A DNA stretch of 64,000 nt from Sitta carolinensis (Eukaryota > Chordata > Aves > Passeriformes > Sittidae), in assembly GCA_032173965.1 (NCBI GenBank), contig JAVUNC010000006.1, forward strand, positions 32,025,870-32,089,869, in the 5' to 3' direction. The notes under the pieces were generated by a model. It searched no databases and was not told the origin of the DNA. It saw only the letters and a list, made by a program, of their open reading frames with translations. Shown here one piece after another: positions 37,905-51,715 of the stretch (positions are counted from its first letter, which is position 1; every line of letters starts with the position of its first letter). The position numbers were made by a program, and so were the translations under genes.

Positions 37905-40900
37905 CGAGGCTGCTGCAATCAACCTTATGAAGGAAAATATATCAGCCTCGAATTAATTTCACTGTATTGATGAATTCTGCCAAGTTCCTGGAATTTTCAA
38001 GAAACAAATCAGTTTCATCTACCCTTAATTTACTGATCTGCTTTTTAAAATGTAAACAACTTTCACATAAGATTTTATTGCATTTGAATATAATTCTTGT
38101 CATGTTCTGTACTTTTCTGCTTCGCTTCCAAAGAATGTTGTGATGATTAACTCATGCATTATGTGATGCCGTGTGTAATGCTCCCTTGTGACAATAACTC
38201 AAATTACTATTTTCATGCTATCTTCCTGTCTCTCACTCTTGTTTTATTTTTACTCTATCCTTTTACTCATTTGAACAGAAATATTTTCAAGAATATATTT
38301 CTGTCTCCTTTTGCCAACCTAGGACCAGCTCACATAGTCTAGAACAACGGGTAAGTGCAAATATCCAGCTACCACAGCTTTGCTTCCAGTTGCTACAGAG
38401 CTCACTTTCCCAGGAATTCTCATGGACGTTCATCTGCAGAGTTAAGTTACTCATCAAAACATCAGCAAGTTGTATGTGAACTCTTTGAATGCCTGGTTAC
38501 CTGATGAGGGGTGCAGCAAGGATTCAGTTCAAACAAACACAGAGCAAGCTCATAGATTTACAACTTTATTATATTCAAAATAAGGTTCAGTACTTTCAAA
38601 CCTTTGTTCTGGATATCAATAGAGAAAGATAGCTTCTGGATGTTAACTGATCATGGCTGAAATGGAAATTATTTTTTAGAATATTAATTATTCTTAACCT
38701 GATGCAGATAAATCCTTTCATTTTACCATTTGAATAGAAGAAATAGGGCTAAAACTTTCAAGTTCCATAATTCTGACAGTGATGTAGGAACTTTTATAAC
38801 ACACGAGGAGAACCTACAGCAATATAAAATCCTGACAAATCTCGGAGAAGAAAGTGACAGCAGAAGACATGCAATCAAGAGAAATTTGAGGTTTCTCTTG
38901 AATCCTAGTTGTCCTTGATTACATCAGTAATAACCTGTTACTGTTCACAAACTCCATATCCCAAATCTATGTAGAAAGTGGTAAGAAAACTAAGGATAGG
39001 AAAATGCAGCTTTCAGGAGCAGGCATAGTTTAATCACCTATTTTCACCAACTGTTCTGTGCAGAATTGTCCCAACAAAGGAGTAACCAGAATAAAAGCAG
39101 GAAAGTCCATTCAAATAGATGTTTGAGGTTAGTAACTCTTGTAAGCCTATACAGGGCTGGCATTAGAAAACTCTATCACCCCATAACACAAAATAGAGTC
39201 AAAAAAGATTGATTTAGAGTTTTAAGTCCACTTATTCGCGAGAGCAGTACTGTTCTTAAAATACTCTAAGCAGTAGTTTCTAGTTTAGCTTTAAATACAC
39301 AAAGCAATGGCTTTGCTCTTCCTTGTCTTGAAATCTATCCAAGTTTGGAATTCAATATCCAGTCCTCAGTGGCTTTTGCTGTTCTCCACTTTCAGTTGCT
39401 ATATATACAACAGAAAACTGCAATTTACATTAGGTGGCCCAATATGAGTGTGCTCCATCCATAAAAAATGTTTTCTTCATGTAGGGGTTACATGGATGCA
39501 GCATCAATAGTTGCCAGACATTAGGATAGAAAAGGCCTTAGTCTTTCCCATCACAACCTGATCACCCATTCTTTTATCCTATTACTCCCACAGAGAGAAC
39601 ACCCCAAGGAACATCTCCAGTCAGACTGTTCCTCCTTGCTGTCAAGGTCACTTACAGACATTAGTAGATATTCATCTATCCTTAGCCAGTAAACTGAAAG
39701 ACAGTTCACTTTCTTTGTACATCCTCATCTAATAACGTTTCTCTCTGAATTGCCTCCAGTTCACTGCACTGTTAATTAACTTTTATGCACTACCAGACAT
39801 GAATGCATCTCAGCAATGACTTAAGTGATTTCTCTACAGCCTGTGTTTCAGTTTCCATTCATAAAACACTTCAGCTTGTATTAGCCAAAATTGTCCCTCC
39901 TTGTAATACTTTTGCATTTCCATAGTATCTCTCAATGTAAAGTAAAAAAGGGTAGAACAACAGAGGAAGTAAAAATTTAAATATCAATATTTGTCTTTGC
40001 CTGAAATACTCAACTTTGTTAGGGAAAAATACATTCTCTGAGTGTTTGTCAGCTCTTTACTTTCTACATATAATTTGCATTAATAAACAACAACATTTGA
40101 GCCTTGCCTTAAATACCAATATAATAGGACCTTAGTTGTTTAGCAATATTATTTTAAACTTATTTAAAATTATTTTAAAAAACCCAAACCATGTAAGCAC
40201 CACAAAATGTGTCACTGTAGCGATTTCTGATTTCTTTAACAGCCTGCAAACAGCCCACAGCTTTTCCTGCATATTTAGAGGACATATCTAGCACTAGCAC
40301 TAGTTCACATATCTAGTTCACAAGCACTTTTAATTTTATCACCTAATTATTAGAGAGACAATTTGCAAGAGTAAACAGTTCATACGGTGTCTGAACCTCT
40401 TAGCATTACAATGAACATGGATATAAAGTTATTTAGTTACATAATAACAGAATGTGTCTGACTTACACAAATGCTGAATCATTTAGAGTTTAAAGCTGAG
40501 GTTTCCCAAACTGGTGGTCTATAGATTTCTGTCAGTGGTCTGCAGCTGAAGGTTTATTGCTGTCTGGGTACACAGTATTCATTCCCTATGGATAACGGGG
40601 AGAGAAGACATTAATAACAAACAAACTGACTAAGAAAAAATAATTCAGTTATCAATAGCAGCAAAACATTTTTTGCTAAAGACTGTAGTCCTAAAAATTC
40701 TGTCAATAACTTTTACATTTTATTATGATTTTGTCAAACAGATTGTTTATACTGAAATTTTATTTTTCAGACTGTTTCCTCTTTCCAATCTATCCGTTTA
40801 TGAGAAAAAGACTGCATAAGCTGTTATTTATATGATATCTTCAACCAGCAAAACACCATTAACTCAAAAACGGGTAAAAAGAAAAGTATTAGCTGGCTTA

Positions 40901-41119
40901 GGAAGCCTGATGTCACTCATGGCTAAAATGAAAAATGTGAATGTACAAGGAATTTAATCAATAAAAGGGAGCAAAAAAATTGCAACAATGTTTTGGGACA
41001 AAATCAGAAAAGACAAAACCATCTGATACTCAAAGATTTCACAAAGAGGGATTCTACAAGTCCATGAGACTGCAAAAGGATGATTAGTGAAGGAATGAGT
41101 GTGCTGAGGGGAAGAACTA
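37905..41119. other. Unique DNA, no gene recognised
   Basis: AT-rich. It contains an exon-like interval listed separately and an AAGCACTAGCACTAGTTCAC-like local duplication near 40,290-40,320. The 39.5-39.8 kb part is slightly richer in C and T but matches nothing I know. Confidence 0.55.
38279..38350 (+). other. Exon-like interval, 72 bp (weak)
   Basis: An acceptor ending CTCATTTGAACAG (38,278) and a donor CGG/GTAAGTG (38,351) enclose 72 bp that are open for 24 codons in one frame (KYFQEYISVS at the start, SLEQR at the end). An internal alternative acceptor, CCTTTTGCCAACCTAG, ends at 38,321. The peptide is unfamiliar, and a chance open frame of this length is common. Confidence 0.15.
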
Positions 41120-41530
41120 GCAGTAAAAAGGTTAAATGCCTTTTTTGCCTTTGTCTTCACAGGCAAAACCTGATCCTGAACCTTTGTGTTTCTGCAAAGA
41201 AGAGGGGTGATCATCAGCAGGGGAGCAGCAGCCCAGGAACTGCCTGCAGACTGGACACACTCCCTGTAAGGGGCTCCTTTGGGTGCCCACAGAGGTGTCC
41301 AACACAACTGTGAGGTTACTGCTGATCACCTGGGAGAAACTGCAGCAGTCAGAGGAGGGCCCTAAAGAGTAGAAACAAGGCTAACATATGTCCATTTTAG
41401 GGCTGTGATGGCTACAACAGATACCAAGCCACAATCCAATACATAAGGACCTTAATAAATTCAGGAAGTAGGATAGCAGAAACCTCATGAAGTTCATCAA
41501 AGTATCAACTTGGAGCTCTAAGCAAAATAA
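41120..41530 (+). mobile_element. CR1 LINE ORF2 relic, rearranged
   Basis: The left part reads GGTTAAATGCCTTTTTTGCC then TTTGTCTTCACAGGCAAAAC. This resembles the CR1 ORF2 region before the reverse transcriptase, which encodes an N-x-F-F-A-S-V-F-T motif. The right part reads AGGACCTTAATAAATTCAGG then AACCTCATGAAGTTCATCAA, which resembles the later CR1 segment encoding N-L-M-K-F-N. In an intact CR1 these are several hundred bases further apart, so an internal deletion is inferred. The open frames on both strands are not genes. Confidence 0.5.
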
Positions 41531-44500
41531 ATACATATCTTTTGGGCCCATTTTGGGAAAAAAAATGTGATTTGTTTTAGGATTGGTGGAAGCATGTTTT
41601 TTAAAAAAATAAAATGTTCAACAGTTTTGTTTGTTTTACTCCAGGTAAACCATGTCATATTTCAGTATACATAGTTTAAATATAATTCAGCATAAACAGC
41701 TGCTGAATTTGGCACAGTATTGTATATATGTAGAAAATGTTTGACCAAGGTTTTGTTAGAATTGCCTTTGTGACTGTCACAGTTCCCCTTTATTTTTCTG
41801 TCATTGTCTGCTCATCTTATTTAACGCCATTCATTCTAATTTCCATGCTAATAAACTCAAATAAAAGCCACAGATAAAAAGAATACATGCACTACTACCC
41901 AGAAATACACCTTCAAATTGCTGGCTCAAAACCAAATTTTTCAAATTATTATTATTTTTTTTTTTTTTAAACCAGTGATGGCTAAAATCAAGTTCAGGAA
42001 TACATTCAAGAATATTTGTTTATTAAAACATAAAAACTTTCCATTGCCACGAAGTGTTGACTCAATTGCTCAACAATCACAACGAATTCCAAACTTTCTC
42101 AGGTCTAATGAAACCACTGCTTTAACTGTATTAGTTATCCAAGTAGTACAACTTGCACTGCAGGATATAAAAGATTCATGTCAGTAGAGATTTAAGCTCA
42201 GAAAAGTAGAACAATACTTAATGGTTAGTGAACTGCATTGGAATATTCCTTAAAGCAGTTTCTCTTTTTCTATGTCTGTGTTACACTTTATTTTATTTTA
42301 TCCAAGCCAAGTGAAAACTTCAAATACTTAAACAGGGTTTACTGCTACCCCAAAATGCAAGAAAAACTTGTGGTCATCCACATTTGTTTATAGAGAAACT
42401 GCTTTCAGAAAATCAAGAAATTGTGAGATTTGCTGGTTAGCCCTAAGCTTATAAACAATAATGAAGAAGAATAACTCTAATGAAAGAAGCATATTAAGGA
42501 GGAAGAACTTTTCCAGAAGTGTAATTTTGGATGCTGAAATACACTGTAGTGAGAAGCAGCTGGCATGAAACATACACTGCAGTTCTTTCCAAAGCCTGTT
42601 TTGGTTTTCACACCTAGTGAGACAACAGTGAACAATAGAACAATGGAAACAATAATTATATCAGCATCTTATACTCCTGGTCTTTTAATAGTATTTCCTC
42701 TCATATATGTAATTCCACAGCTGCATTCACTGAATATTTTAAGCTTGATCGTAGAGTTCCTGCAACCTGTTTTAGACTGTTTGTGCCAGGCAATAACTCA
42801 AAAGAACAAAACAAGCTAATACTTGGAGAGGTGCTGTGAGCATAACTCACACGCCACATAGCCTAGCCACATGTACCTAACAGAATTCACAGTGCTAGCT
42901 ACGAAATCTAATGCTTGGGAAAGTACAAAAAATTGATTCAACCATCATTCTTTTGTCTGAGTTCACCACGAATTTTCAGTTTCCTCCAGTTATCTTAATG
43001 TCTGTAGGAAAAAAAAAGCTTGCATTCAACTGACCCCTTTAATTTTTTAGGCTCAGATTGTTGTGCAGCTCTTGGCTTACATGGAGTGAGGTCAGGTAGG
43101 TCAAACCTGACAAAACTGGGGGGATCTGCCAGATTTGATGGACAACATCATTCCTTTCAGAACAAACAATTCGGTCTTCTCTAGCTTGTGGACATTCTTT
43201 TATTGTCTATCATTTTGCTTTTCACACCTATCACACTTATCCATATATATTTTCACCTAAACCTACTTGCATGGGCTACAAGCACATGTCCTGCTTCAGC
43301 CCCACTCTATTTTTATCCCTATTCCATGTTGTCAGCAGCTGCCTGTTGGGACTACTGCTCCCACTGTAACTCCAAACCTGTTTTGGTGTACACAGCTCCC
43401 TGCCTCTGCCACCTTCAAAAATCCAGCATATTCCTATGCTAGTTAATGCTGCCACAGGGATTTATGCAATCCCACACCAAACCATGTCAGGGAATCAATG
43501 CAGATGAAAGTTTAACAAGCAGAAAAGGAGTGAGCTTCTTTCTTTCACAGTGCTGGATTATGTCATCTTCAGGTACTTATATTACTATGGGATCAGCATT
43601 AAGAACTCTAGCTTCAGGAATTCTGACCAGCCCCAAAGTATGAACAATTAATGTTCTAAATACCCCTTAACATACCAATCTTGTAAGAGATCACAGTGTC
43701 TGGAGCAGGAAAGCCTAATTCTCAGCTTCAGCTTATCTACATGCAGTGCCAGGACATGTCTGGGAAGCATCACAGCATGTAAGCTCAGAGATAGCAACAT
43801 CTTCTCTATCACCACCTTCTCCAGTGGGGAGTGTGATATATCCAAGAATTTGGATCCTTAGTTCAGCTTAAGCTGAAATATCTCAGGAGGTTCTCCCATG
43901 GGACCTCTTCTTTCTCATACTCTATTTTCCTACTGTAAGCTGAAATTTTTGCATTGTTGAGACAGACAAGAATCACGGGCCATTTTATTTTTGATACTGG
44001 TGTGGATGGACAGTAGAGAGTCATATATTTCAATCTTTCTCTAGACTTCATTTTTGCTCTTTAACAGTTAAGTCTTCTAGTTTAAATAGATAGATAGGTA
44101 ATTTGAACTTGAAGGACCTGTTGTCTCAGGAAAAACATGATCATCACGCCTCTAAGTATTCTGCTCATGTGTAGTGATTCATACCAGGCCTTATACTTTG
44201 GAAGGTTTGCAGTTCGAAATGTTAATTAACAGATATAGTCCATTTCCATATGTCTTCCTCTAAAGGTTACTGCAACAACATTTCCTGAATATCCTTTAAC
44301 AATTTAATGGCAGCCTGGCAGTGGTATCATGACAAATAAATTTAAGTGACATACAGGTTGCAGTGGCAGAATACAAAGTATAATAAAGCAACTTACTTCT
44401 TATAGAGATGTGACATGAAAAAACATTGACCTGTGGTCCCAAGTAATTTTCATAAGACAAAAGCTTTCATAGTAATAAAAACAAATCAGTCAATGTTCTG

Positions 44501-47500
44501 AAAGACTAATATAATAAACCATCAGGGAAGCTATTCAGCTGTGTTAACTCCACTTAACAAAAGAGGAGTCATTATAATTCAAACTTTGTACTTAAAGTTT
44601 GGTGATAACTTTAGCCGTATTATACAAAGTAGCTTTCTTGATTAATGGGAGATACCTCCAGAATTGGCAGAATTGTTGAGTCTCAAAACATGGAAACATC
44701 TGCTACCTTGCAAGTCATATTGAACAAAATCATTTGACATTAGGAACACGGGACTGGACTTGAATGACAGGACAGAATATTAATTGCATGGAAGCTGAAG
44801 GTAGTGCATGAAATATTGCCATATAAAAGAATTTATATACTGAAAAGTAACTAGAACATGAGGAGGATGGAAGAGGGGTCAGGAGTGCAAATATTTTTTA
44901 AGGGAAGGAGTAAAAGAAAGGAAGAGGAAAAAAAGTACTTTTAGTCCATGAATCCCAAACTGATTCTCAACAAATGGATACTACGCTGCTTTCCAAGAGA
45001 ATCAGTATTGTACTTTATAATTTTATTTTCAAAGTGAAGAAGTTGTATTGCTAAATCCACTGAGAAAGGCAGAAATTAAGTGAATTACAAGCAATTTTTG
45101 GTACAGGTAGAAAACAATCACAGGTTATGATTATAAACTGTGCTTTCTAAGCATGAGTTCATCCTTACACACATACTCAGCAATCATCATTTCTTGAGGA
45201 GTTGAAATGTAATGATTCTTTTCTTTATGAGCCTCACTCATTTGCACGAATCTTTGCAGTTCTGGTTTATAAATGAGACAGTATTTGGAAATATCAAGGT
45301 ACCAAATAACTAGGTGGAAGTTTTTCAAAATACGAAAAAGATCTCCTTTTTATCCATTCCTTTCCTTTTCCTGCACTGAATTTTGGAGACTTTACACACT
45401 TAACAAACCATTTTGGTCTTTATCTGTACCACAAGCAACTCCACCTAAACCCAGTCAGGATTTTTTTCCAATTGCACACGGTGCACTCATTTATGCTAAA
45501 CACAGACTGTCAGCTGGGACTCTGTGGAATATACCACAAAAAGTTGTGAACTATTTATTTGAGAAGGGATAAATAGACATGAAGAGCAGAATAGAAAGGC
45601 AGAAAAAAGAAGATAAATGAAAGGAATGAGTTGTACAGGCAGAGCTGAAAAAGGTATTACAGATAAAGATATGCAACATCTTTACCTGATTAACAAAATA
45701 GAAGGTATTCAGTCTATTCAGTGTGAAAAGGCTACAAGAAATAGGAGTGTGTGAAAATTGTTCAGAAGACTTGTTCCTGCTGATGCAACATGAATGGCGA
45801 ATTATGCTGAGTATAGCACTGGGGGATTCCACTTGAATCCAGGTCTACCAGGTACTGCACAAACAAATTGGTAGACAATTTAATGCCCTGTCTTCTTAAG
45901 ATATGAAATGATAGGGGTAGAAAATGAAACAGATCTGAGAAAAAAAAAAAAAAAAGAAAAAAAAAGACAATACCCCTGTTATTTGATCTGTGTTTAAAAC
46001 TAGATTGTGAATAAGTCTTCCAAGACTTCCAAGAACAGCAGCAGGTGCCACATTAAAATATATCGCAGTAAGAAAATAAAGGACTTCACCCCCACAGAAG
46101 ATAAAGCACTCAAGTATTCTGGACTGCAGGGAAAAATCCAGTCTCAGCAAAGATGAAAAACTACTATCCATCTTTAACCAAGTATAATATTTAATAGTGA
46201 TTGCTCTATAAAATCTGAACAGCTTTTCAAGGGGAAATTTTAAATATTCTGTTGTTTTTTCATATCAGACATCTTCAAAAAATAAAACTACACTTCAATT
46301 GCAAAACTGAATTTACATAATGTAGATAAAAGATGTAGTTTCAATTCCCTAACAAGAATGAATATAAAAAAAGCACTGTCTGATTGCAAAAGAAGTTTGT
46401 TTTAAGAACTAGTTACTCATGTTATTTCTTAAAGCATTTTTTATACCTATATCAGATACTATCACTTGGATACAATTAGGAGATCTTGTACTTGTTTATG
46501 GCCATTATTCAACTTTTCATGAAAATGGCATATCATTTACAAGCTTGTGATAAATTAACCTTCAAAAGGATTCTTCAGACTTACAAAAATAACATATCCT
46601 TATTTTCAAGCCTCAGCTTTTGCAGCTGATATGAAATTAAAACAAAACACAAAAATATCCAAACACAAACATTCCAATATGATGATTTGTCTAACCTTTA
46701 CAAGAAGCTGTTTTTTTTCTCTTACCATCACCTTTGGATCATCTTGTTACAGATTTGAACATGAACAATGAGCAGAGAACAGCAGAGCAGCATCTGTCAT
46801 TCCTCAGCCTACATCCCAAGCTGTGCTTTTTGTGTAAGTTCAGCAGAGAAACTCCCATTAAGAAAGAGAGAATGCAATGATATTGTTGTGCTTCTTTGAG
46901 GCCGATTGGCTGAGTTGCTCAGAATTATGGTAGCCTTCATAGACCCCTGAAGGCTGGTTCTTGTGGCTTCTCTTGCTAAAGAAAAGAGGTGGTGTGTCTC
47001 CTTTCCAAAGGTTGGCCCTGCATCCTGTTTCTCCTGCAGAAGGAAAGCCAGCAAGCCTGGCTCTCCAAAGCTGATTATCTTCCTGTGCAACATCTTCTCC
47101 CATATCCTTTCTGCTATCTCTTTCTTCCCCCTAACATAAACTAGTCCAAGCTCAATCTTTTGGGCAGCAAAATAAGTTTTTTTTACAGTGCTAATAAACC
47201 TTCAATCAGCTTAATTTAGAATATTACTCTGCACCTTTCTCCAAAGGGAACAAAGGAAGTGTGTGAGCAGACACACTTTTTCCCTACTCTCCAAAATGAA
47301 AAGCAAATACATAGAAGGGTGAAACAGATCTTCTTTATCAGCACTGCCAACTTAGGGAAAATGTATAGACAAACAGAATGTAGACTAACTTTGCTCTAGA
47401 AGGAATTATTATACTTGATGCCACCTGATTTTGCCTTGAATGGAAGGAAAGGCAAAAAGGTCTCATAAAGTCAGATAATCATAAATAAACTTAACAAGAT

Positions 47501-50500
47501 AAAGCAGATGGATATTTGTCTTGCCATTTTATTGATTTAGCTTTTAACTTCTGCAGAAAGACCTCTGCAAAACCTCAGAAAATTCGACCAAGGATGGTAT
47601 GGCTGTTGATCCACTAAAGGAGTAAAAGGATTGTAATGTATTGAAGAATTTCAATTCCCCAGTCTCCTAGATGATTTTCAGATAGAGAGAGCAGCAGTGG
47701 GACATCCTCTTTCCAGGCAGTAGGTCCTAGAAGGTGGATCACAGTACCACGGCCCCAGTCACAGTCGTTCTGCAGAGATGACTTCCACTGCTTTTACAAA
47801 AACACTTCTCAAAAAACCCATTCTTCTTTGCCATAACATAAGCCTTTGTAAGAACACACAAGTGACTTAACCAAAACTACACCAGTTACAGCACAGGCCC
47901 TCTGCACCTTTATGAAGTGCAACAGGAAAGAAGTAGCCACTGCCGTAATTAATATATTTATCTAAGGTAATATATCCCAACAGCATTGTCCCAACTTTAC
48001 TTTTTCCACCACAATATTTTCTATGTCCAGGACAAAGCAACAGTCTCCTTCTGCCATATAACTTCTTCAGCCCAGCTTACTTTATGCCCAAATTCAAAAG
48101 ATACTATTTTATTTTTTTCCAGTTCAAACACTATGAAAACTTTAAACAAAGAAACAAACAGATCTTTTCCAAATCAATCTTAGCTATTCTACTGATTAAT
48201 ATTTGACCTAATACCAGCCTGATTTATTCCCATACCAGAGTCTCTGTGACACTGAGATGTCTTGAATTGACCTTATCATAGAGGGGATAACTGTTTACAG
48301 GATATTATGTATATAATCAGTTTTTCTCTTTTAGTCTTAGCTCTGTGAACAGGGCTAGCCCTAAGGCAAAGCCTAAGGCAGAAAGTGAAATACATTTTTT
48401 AAAGGTTGTTTGTTAATTGAGCCCTAAACTGCTTTCCTCTTCCTTGCCAGTTTTATCCTAACATAAGAACAAATCAATGCTGAGGCAGTCTGCCAGATGC
48501 TGGCCAACTCAGACTACTTTGAGCATCCTCTCTTTTCCTTGGCAGCTGAAATCTCTCAACACTATTCAAATTTTGCTCAGCATCTAGCAGCATTCAGCCC
48601 TAAATGGGCTGCAATCTGCATATGAATATTTTAATTACATGCTGCTATGCAGAAAGAAAACAACCAGCTATGCACAGGCAAGTCAACTAAGAATCTGTAA
48701 GCTTTGTGACAGCAATAGATTTATAATTTCAGCCTGTTTATTATGCTTTGGGCATCTTTCTCTAAAAGGTTTGTTTGAGGGCACTGCCAGCTAGGTGCCT
48801 TGTTTGAAAAAGAAAAGTGCAGTTGTTTTGTTGCTCTCCTGCAGTCAGTGCAGAAACTGATGAGAAAATGAAGGAATTTCTCAGACTACATGCCTGAAAT
48901 TCACTGTTTTCCTGAAAGTGATTGGACTGAAGGAGGATGATCAGTAGCTTTCAAGAAAGAAAAATACTGCATTTGGCAGCAAGAGGAGGAGGAGGGGAGA
49001 GCCAGATTCTGGTTTCAGACCTGGATCAAATGTACTGGACTGACATGTAGCACATGACTTCTGACTACTTTCCATGGTGAGACTGTACAAAAACAGTGTC
49101 TGAGGGGGCTGGAGCCATTCCCAAAAGCATCAACTATCCAGGCACCCTATTTCGGCATTTCACTTCCCCTTTAGGATTCTGTGATTCACTGTCTAGGGAT
49201 TTGAACAGCCAGAGATACAATAGGAAGAGCCAGGAGTGACACAGCAGGGAGAAACTTTGTCAAACAGACAAAACCTTATGGGATAAATGTGAGAGACAGG
49301 AAGTTATGGGAAGTCTTCTTGGGGATTTGAGCTGCAGTAGGCTACAGGGGGATGGTGACGCTGTTAGGATGAATGTGAAAATGGAGTGAGGTGGCTCTGG
49401 CAGAGTCATCCCTAAACTGCTGTCAAATAACCTCTAAGAAAGAGTTGTCCAAATACCTGCACTGAAAAGAAAGAAGCTCAGTAATCCAAGAGGAAACAGC
49501 CTAAAAGAAGTTTTCAGTGTTTTCTCCTTAAGTCTCACTCTGCAGAAGCCATTTTTTTAAACATCCTTCACCTCTTTACCAGCCTACCAATCAGCCAGGC
49601 AAAGCTGGAAAACAAGCTGTTTGGAACAACAAACATCAAGGTGATTTAGGAGGAGAGAAAGAACTGCTTGGCTAGTTTTCCTTGCCTTTATTTTTAACTT
49701 AGCAGTGAAAGGGAGGGAAAGTTTCTTGATAACAAAAATAAAAACATTGATGCCTTTCAGAGCCATCAGCATCTCATGAAAAGGGCTAGGCCAGAGTGTA
49801 GGTAAAAGCTGTGAAGACACCTCAAAAGATAACGAATGTGACACTTTCATGACATTTCCAGTTTAATGCTGAACTTCTACTTCCTGCTAGAATGAAAGGT
49901 TCATCAGCTATCAGATGCTTTTAAAAGCTTAGGGGAATGAAAAGAAAGATTATTTTTCCTGTCTAGATGCTCTACTTTAAACTGTCTACAATCACCTTTT
50001 TTTTTTTTTTTCCTGTTAAAAGTCACTGTTCTTTGCTTTAAAAAAACTGCAGGATTGCAAAAAGAAAAAAGTCAAAATTCAGTATCATCCTGCAGTCCTA
50101 ATCTGCTTTTCATCAAAAAGCTTCTTTGTCTCCTAAAAGCTTTGATGAGAGACAAAGGTTGAGACAGAGACCAAGTGAATCTCAAGTACTCAGTAAAGTT
50201 TTGTTCTCACACCAAATAAACTGTGAGAGAACTGCATTGAAGTTTGTTGTAAGTTTGATGCTTGTTCATGTCCCTAAATTAAAGAAAATTTCAGGATGTT
50301 TTGTTACTGTGACGCAGATAGAAACACACAGTAACACACACAACAGGTGTTCAGGCAGACAAGAAGAAAAAAAAAAAGTCTCCCGTTTATTGTTGACCTT
50401 GTACATATAAGTTTCTGGACAGTGATCAGAGATTGGACAGAGAAGTTACCACCTCTCCAGTTTCACTGGTCACTTGAGAAGTCTATCAGGTGATATCTTT

Positions 50501-50980
50501 TACAAAGGAATGTAAACATGATTCTTGTTATTTTACAGTTCATGAGGACAGACTCCATTATACTAAAACAAATCAGAAGGCTTATTTTCAGAGACAACAA
50601 TGTTTGATCACAGACTTTATGGGGCCATTAGCTTTGCTAGACTTTATTGCATGTACACAGTCTCTATAAAAATATATAAAAAGACTGAAAGACACGTTTA
50701 ACATAAATGTAGTCAAATATAGGAAAACAAAATATACCTGAATATTAGGATTTCTGATCCAATGGACAATTTATGAGCTTGGACTTGTCCCCACAGTCTT
50801 AGTAAACCTGTGCCTGATAATCTTTACTATAATGAACAACAATAGCATCATCAATTCAATTCCTCCTATCTTTGGATCATACGTTTCTCCTAGCAATGTC
50901 TTGGATGTCTTTATATAAATATGAACAACCATGTTTACACAGACCCTCTATACTGTTCAAGAAAAAAGTTATTAAAATAT
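41531..50980. other. AT-rich unique DNA, no gene recognised
   Basis: About 9.4 kb without a recognisable coding frame or large repeat. A/T runs occur at 41,950-41,970, 45,940-45,965, 49,998-50,012 and 50,367-50,379. A GATA-type tract lies near 44,088-44,098. The short open frames show no known domain. Confidence 0.6.
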
Positions 50981-51715
50981 TTGGTAACAACAACCCACTT
51001 CAGCTCTACAGGCTGGGGGCAGAGTGGCTGGAAAATTGCTGAGCGAAAAAGGACCTGGGAGTTCTGGCTGGCAGCAGCTGACCATGAGCTGCGTGTGCCC
51101 AGGTGGCCAAGCAGGCCAATGGCATTGCCTGTGCCAGCAACAGTGGCCAGCAGGAGCAGGGCAGGGATTGCCCCCTGCACTCGGCACTGCTGAGGCCACA
51201 CCTCGAATGCTGTGTTCAGCTCTGGGCCCCTCATGACAAGAAAGACACTGAGGAGCTGGAGCATGTCCAGAGAAGGGCAGCAGAGCTGGGGAAGGGTCTG
51301 GAGCACAAGTCTTATGAGAAGCAGCTGAGGGAGCTGGGGGTGTTTAGCCTGGAGAAGAGGAGGGTCGGGGTGGACTTTATATTCTCTCTACAGCCACCTG
51401 AAAAGACATTGTAGCAAGGTGGGGGTCAGTCTGACAAGTATCAAGTGAAGGAACAAGAGGAAATAGCCTTAAATTGTGCTTAGGGGAGGTTCAGATTAGA
51501 TACTAGATTTTTTTTTTTCCCCTAAGGAGGCTTAGGCATTGAAATTAGTTGCCCAGGGAGGTGATGAGTCACTGTCTCTGCAAGTGTTCAAAGAGGCATC
51601 TGGATGTGGCACTTCGGGATATTATTTAGGGGCGGTTAGTGTGGTGCTGGGTTGATAGTTGGGCAAGATAATTTTGAAGGTCTCTTTCAACACTGATGAT
51701 TCTCTGATTTAAAGA
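50981..51715 (+). mobile_element. CR1 LINE fragment, copy B (end of ORF2 and 3' UTR)
   Basis: Sense-orientation, 5'-truncated CR1. It starts at GGTAACAACAACCC, passes through ACAGGCTGGGGGCAGAGTGG, and contains the ORF2 C-terminal signature (LRPHLECCVQLWAPHDKKD, EHVQRRA, KGLEHKSY, FSLEKRR). It ends with GATGATTCTCTGATTT, a degraded octamer repeat. It carries a T run at about 51,509-51,518 inside the former ORF2. The stretch 51,079-51,313 matches copy A at 29,926-30,160 with one mismatch, including the same frame-breaking deletions. The flanks differ strongly between the copies. The antisense 123-codon frame is a shadow. Confidence 0.95.

Noticed and set aside
49160..49195. Possible CR1 tail around GGATTCTGTGATTCACTG
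   Set aside because: Only one octamer-like motif is present, and the preceding sequence does not follow the CR1 3' UTR.
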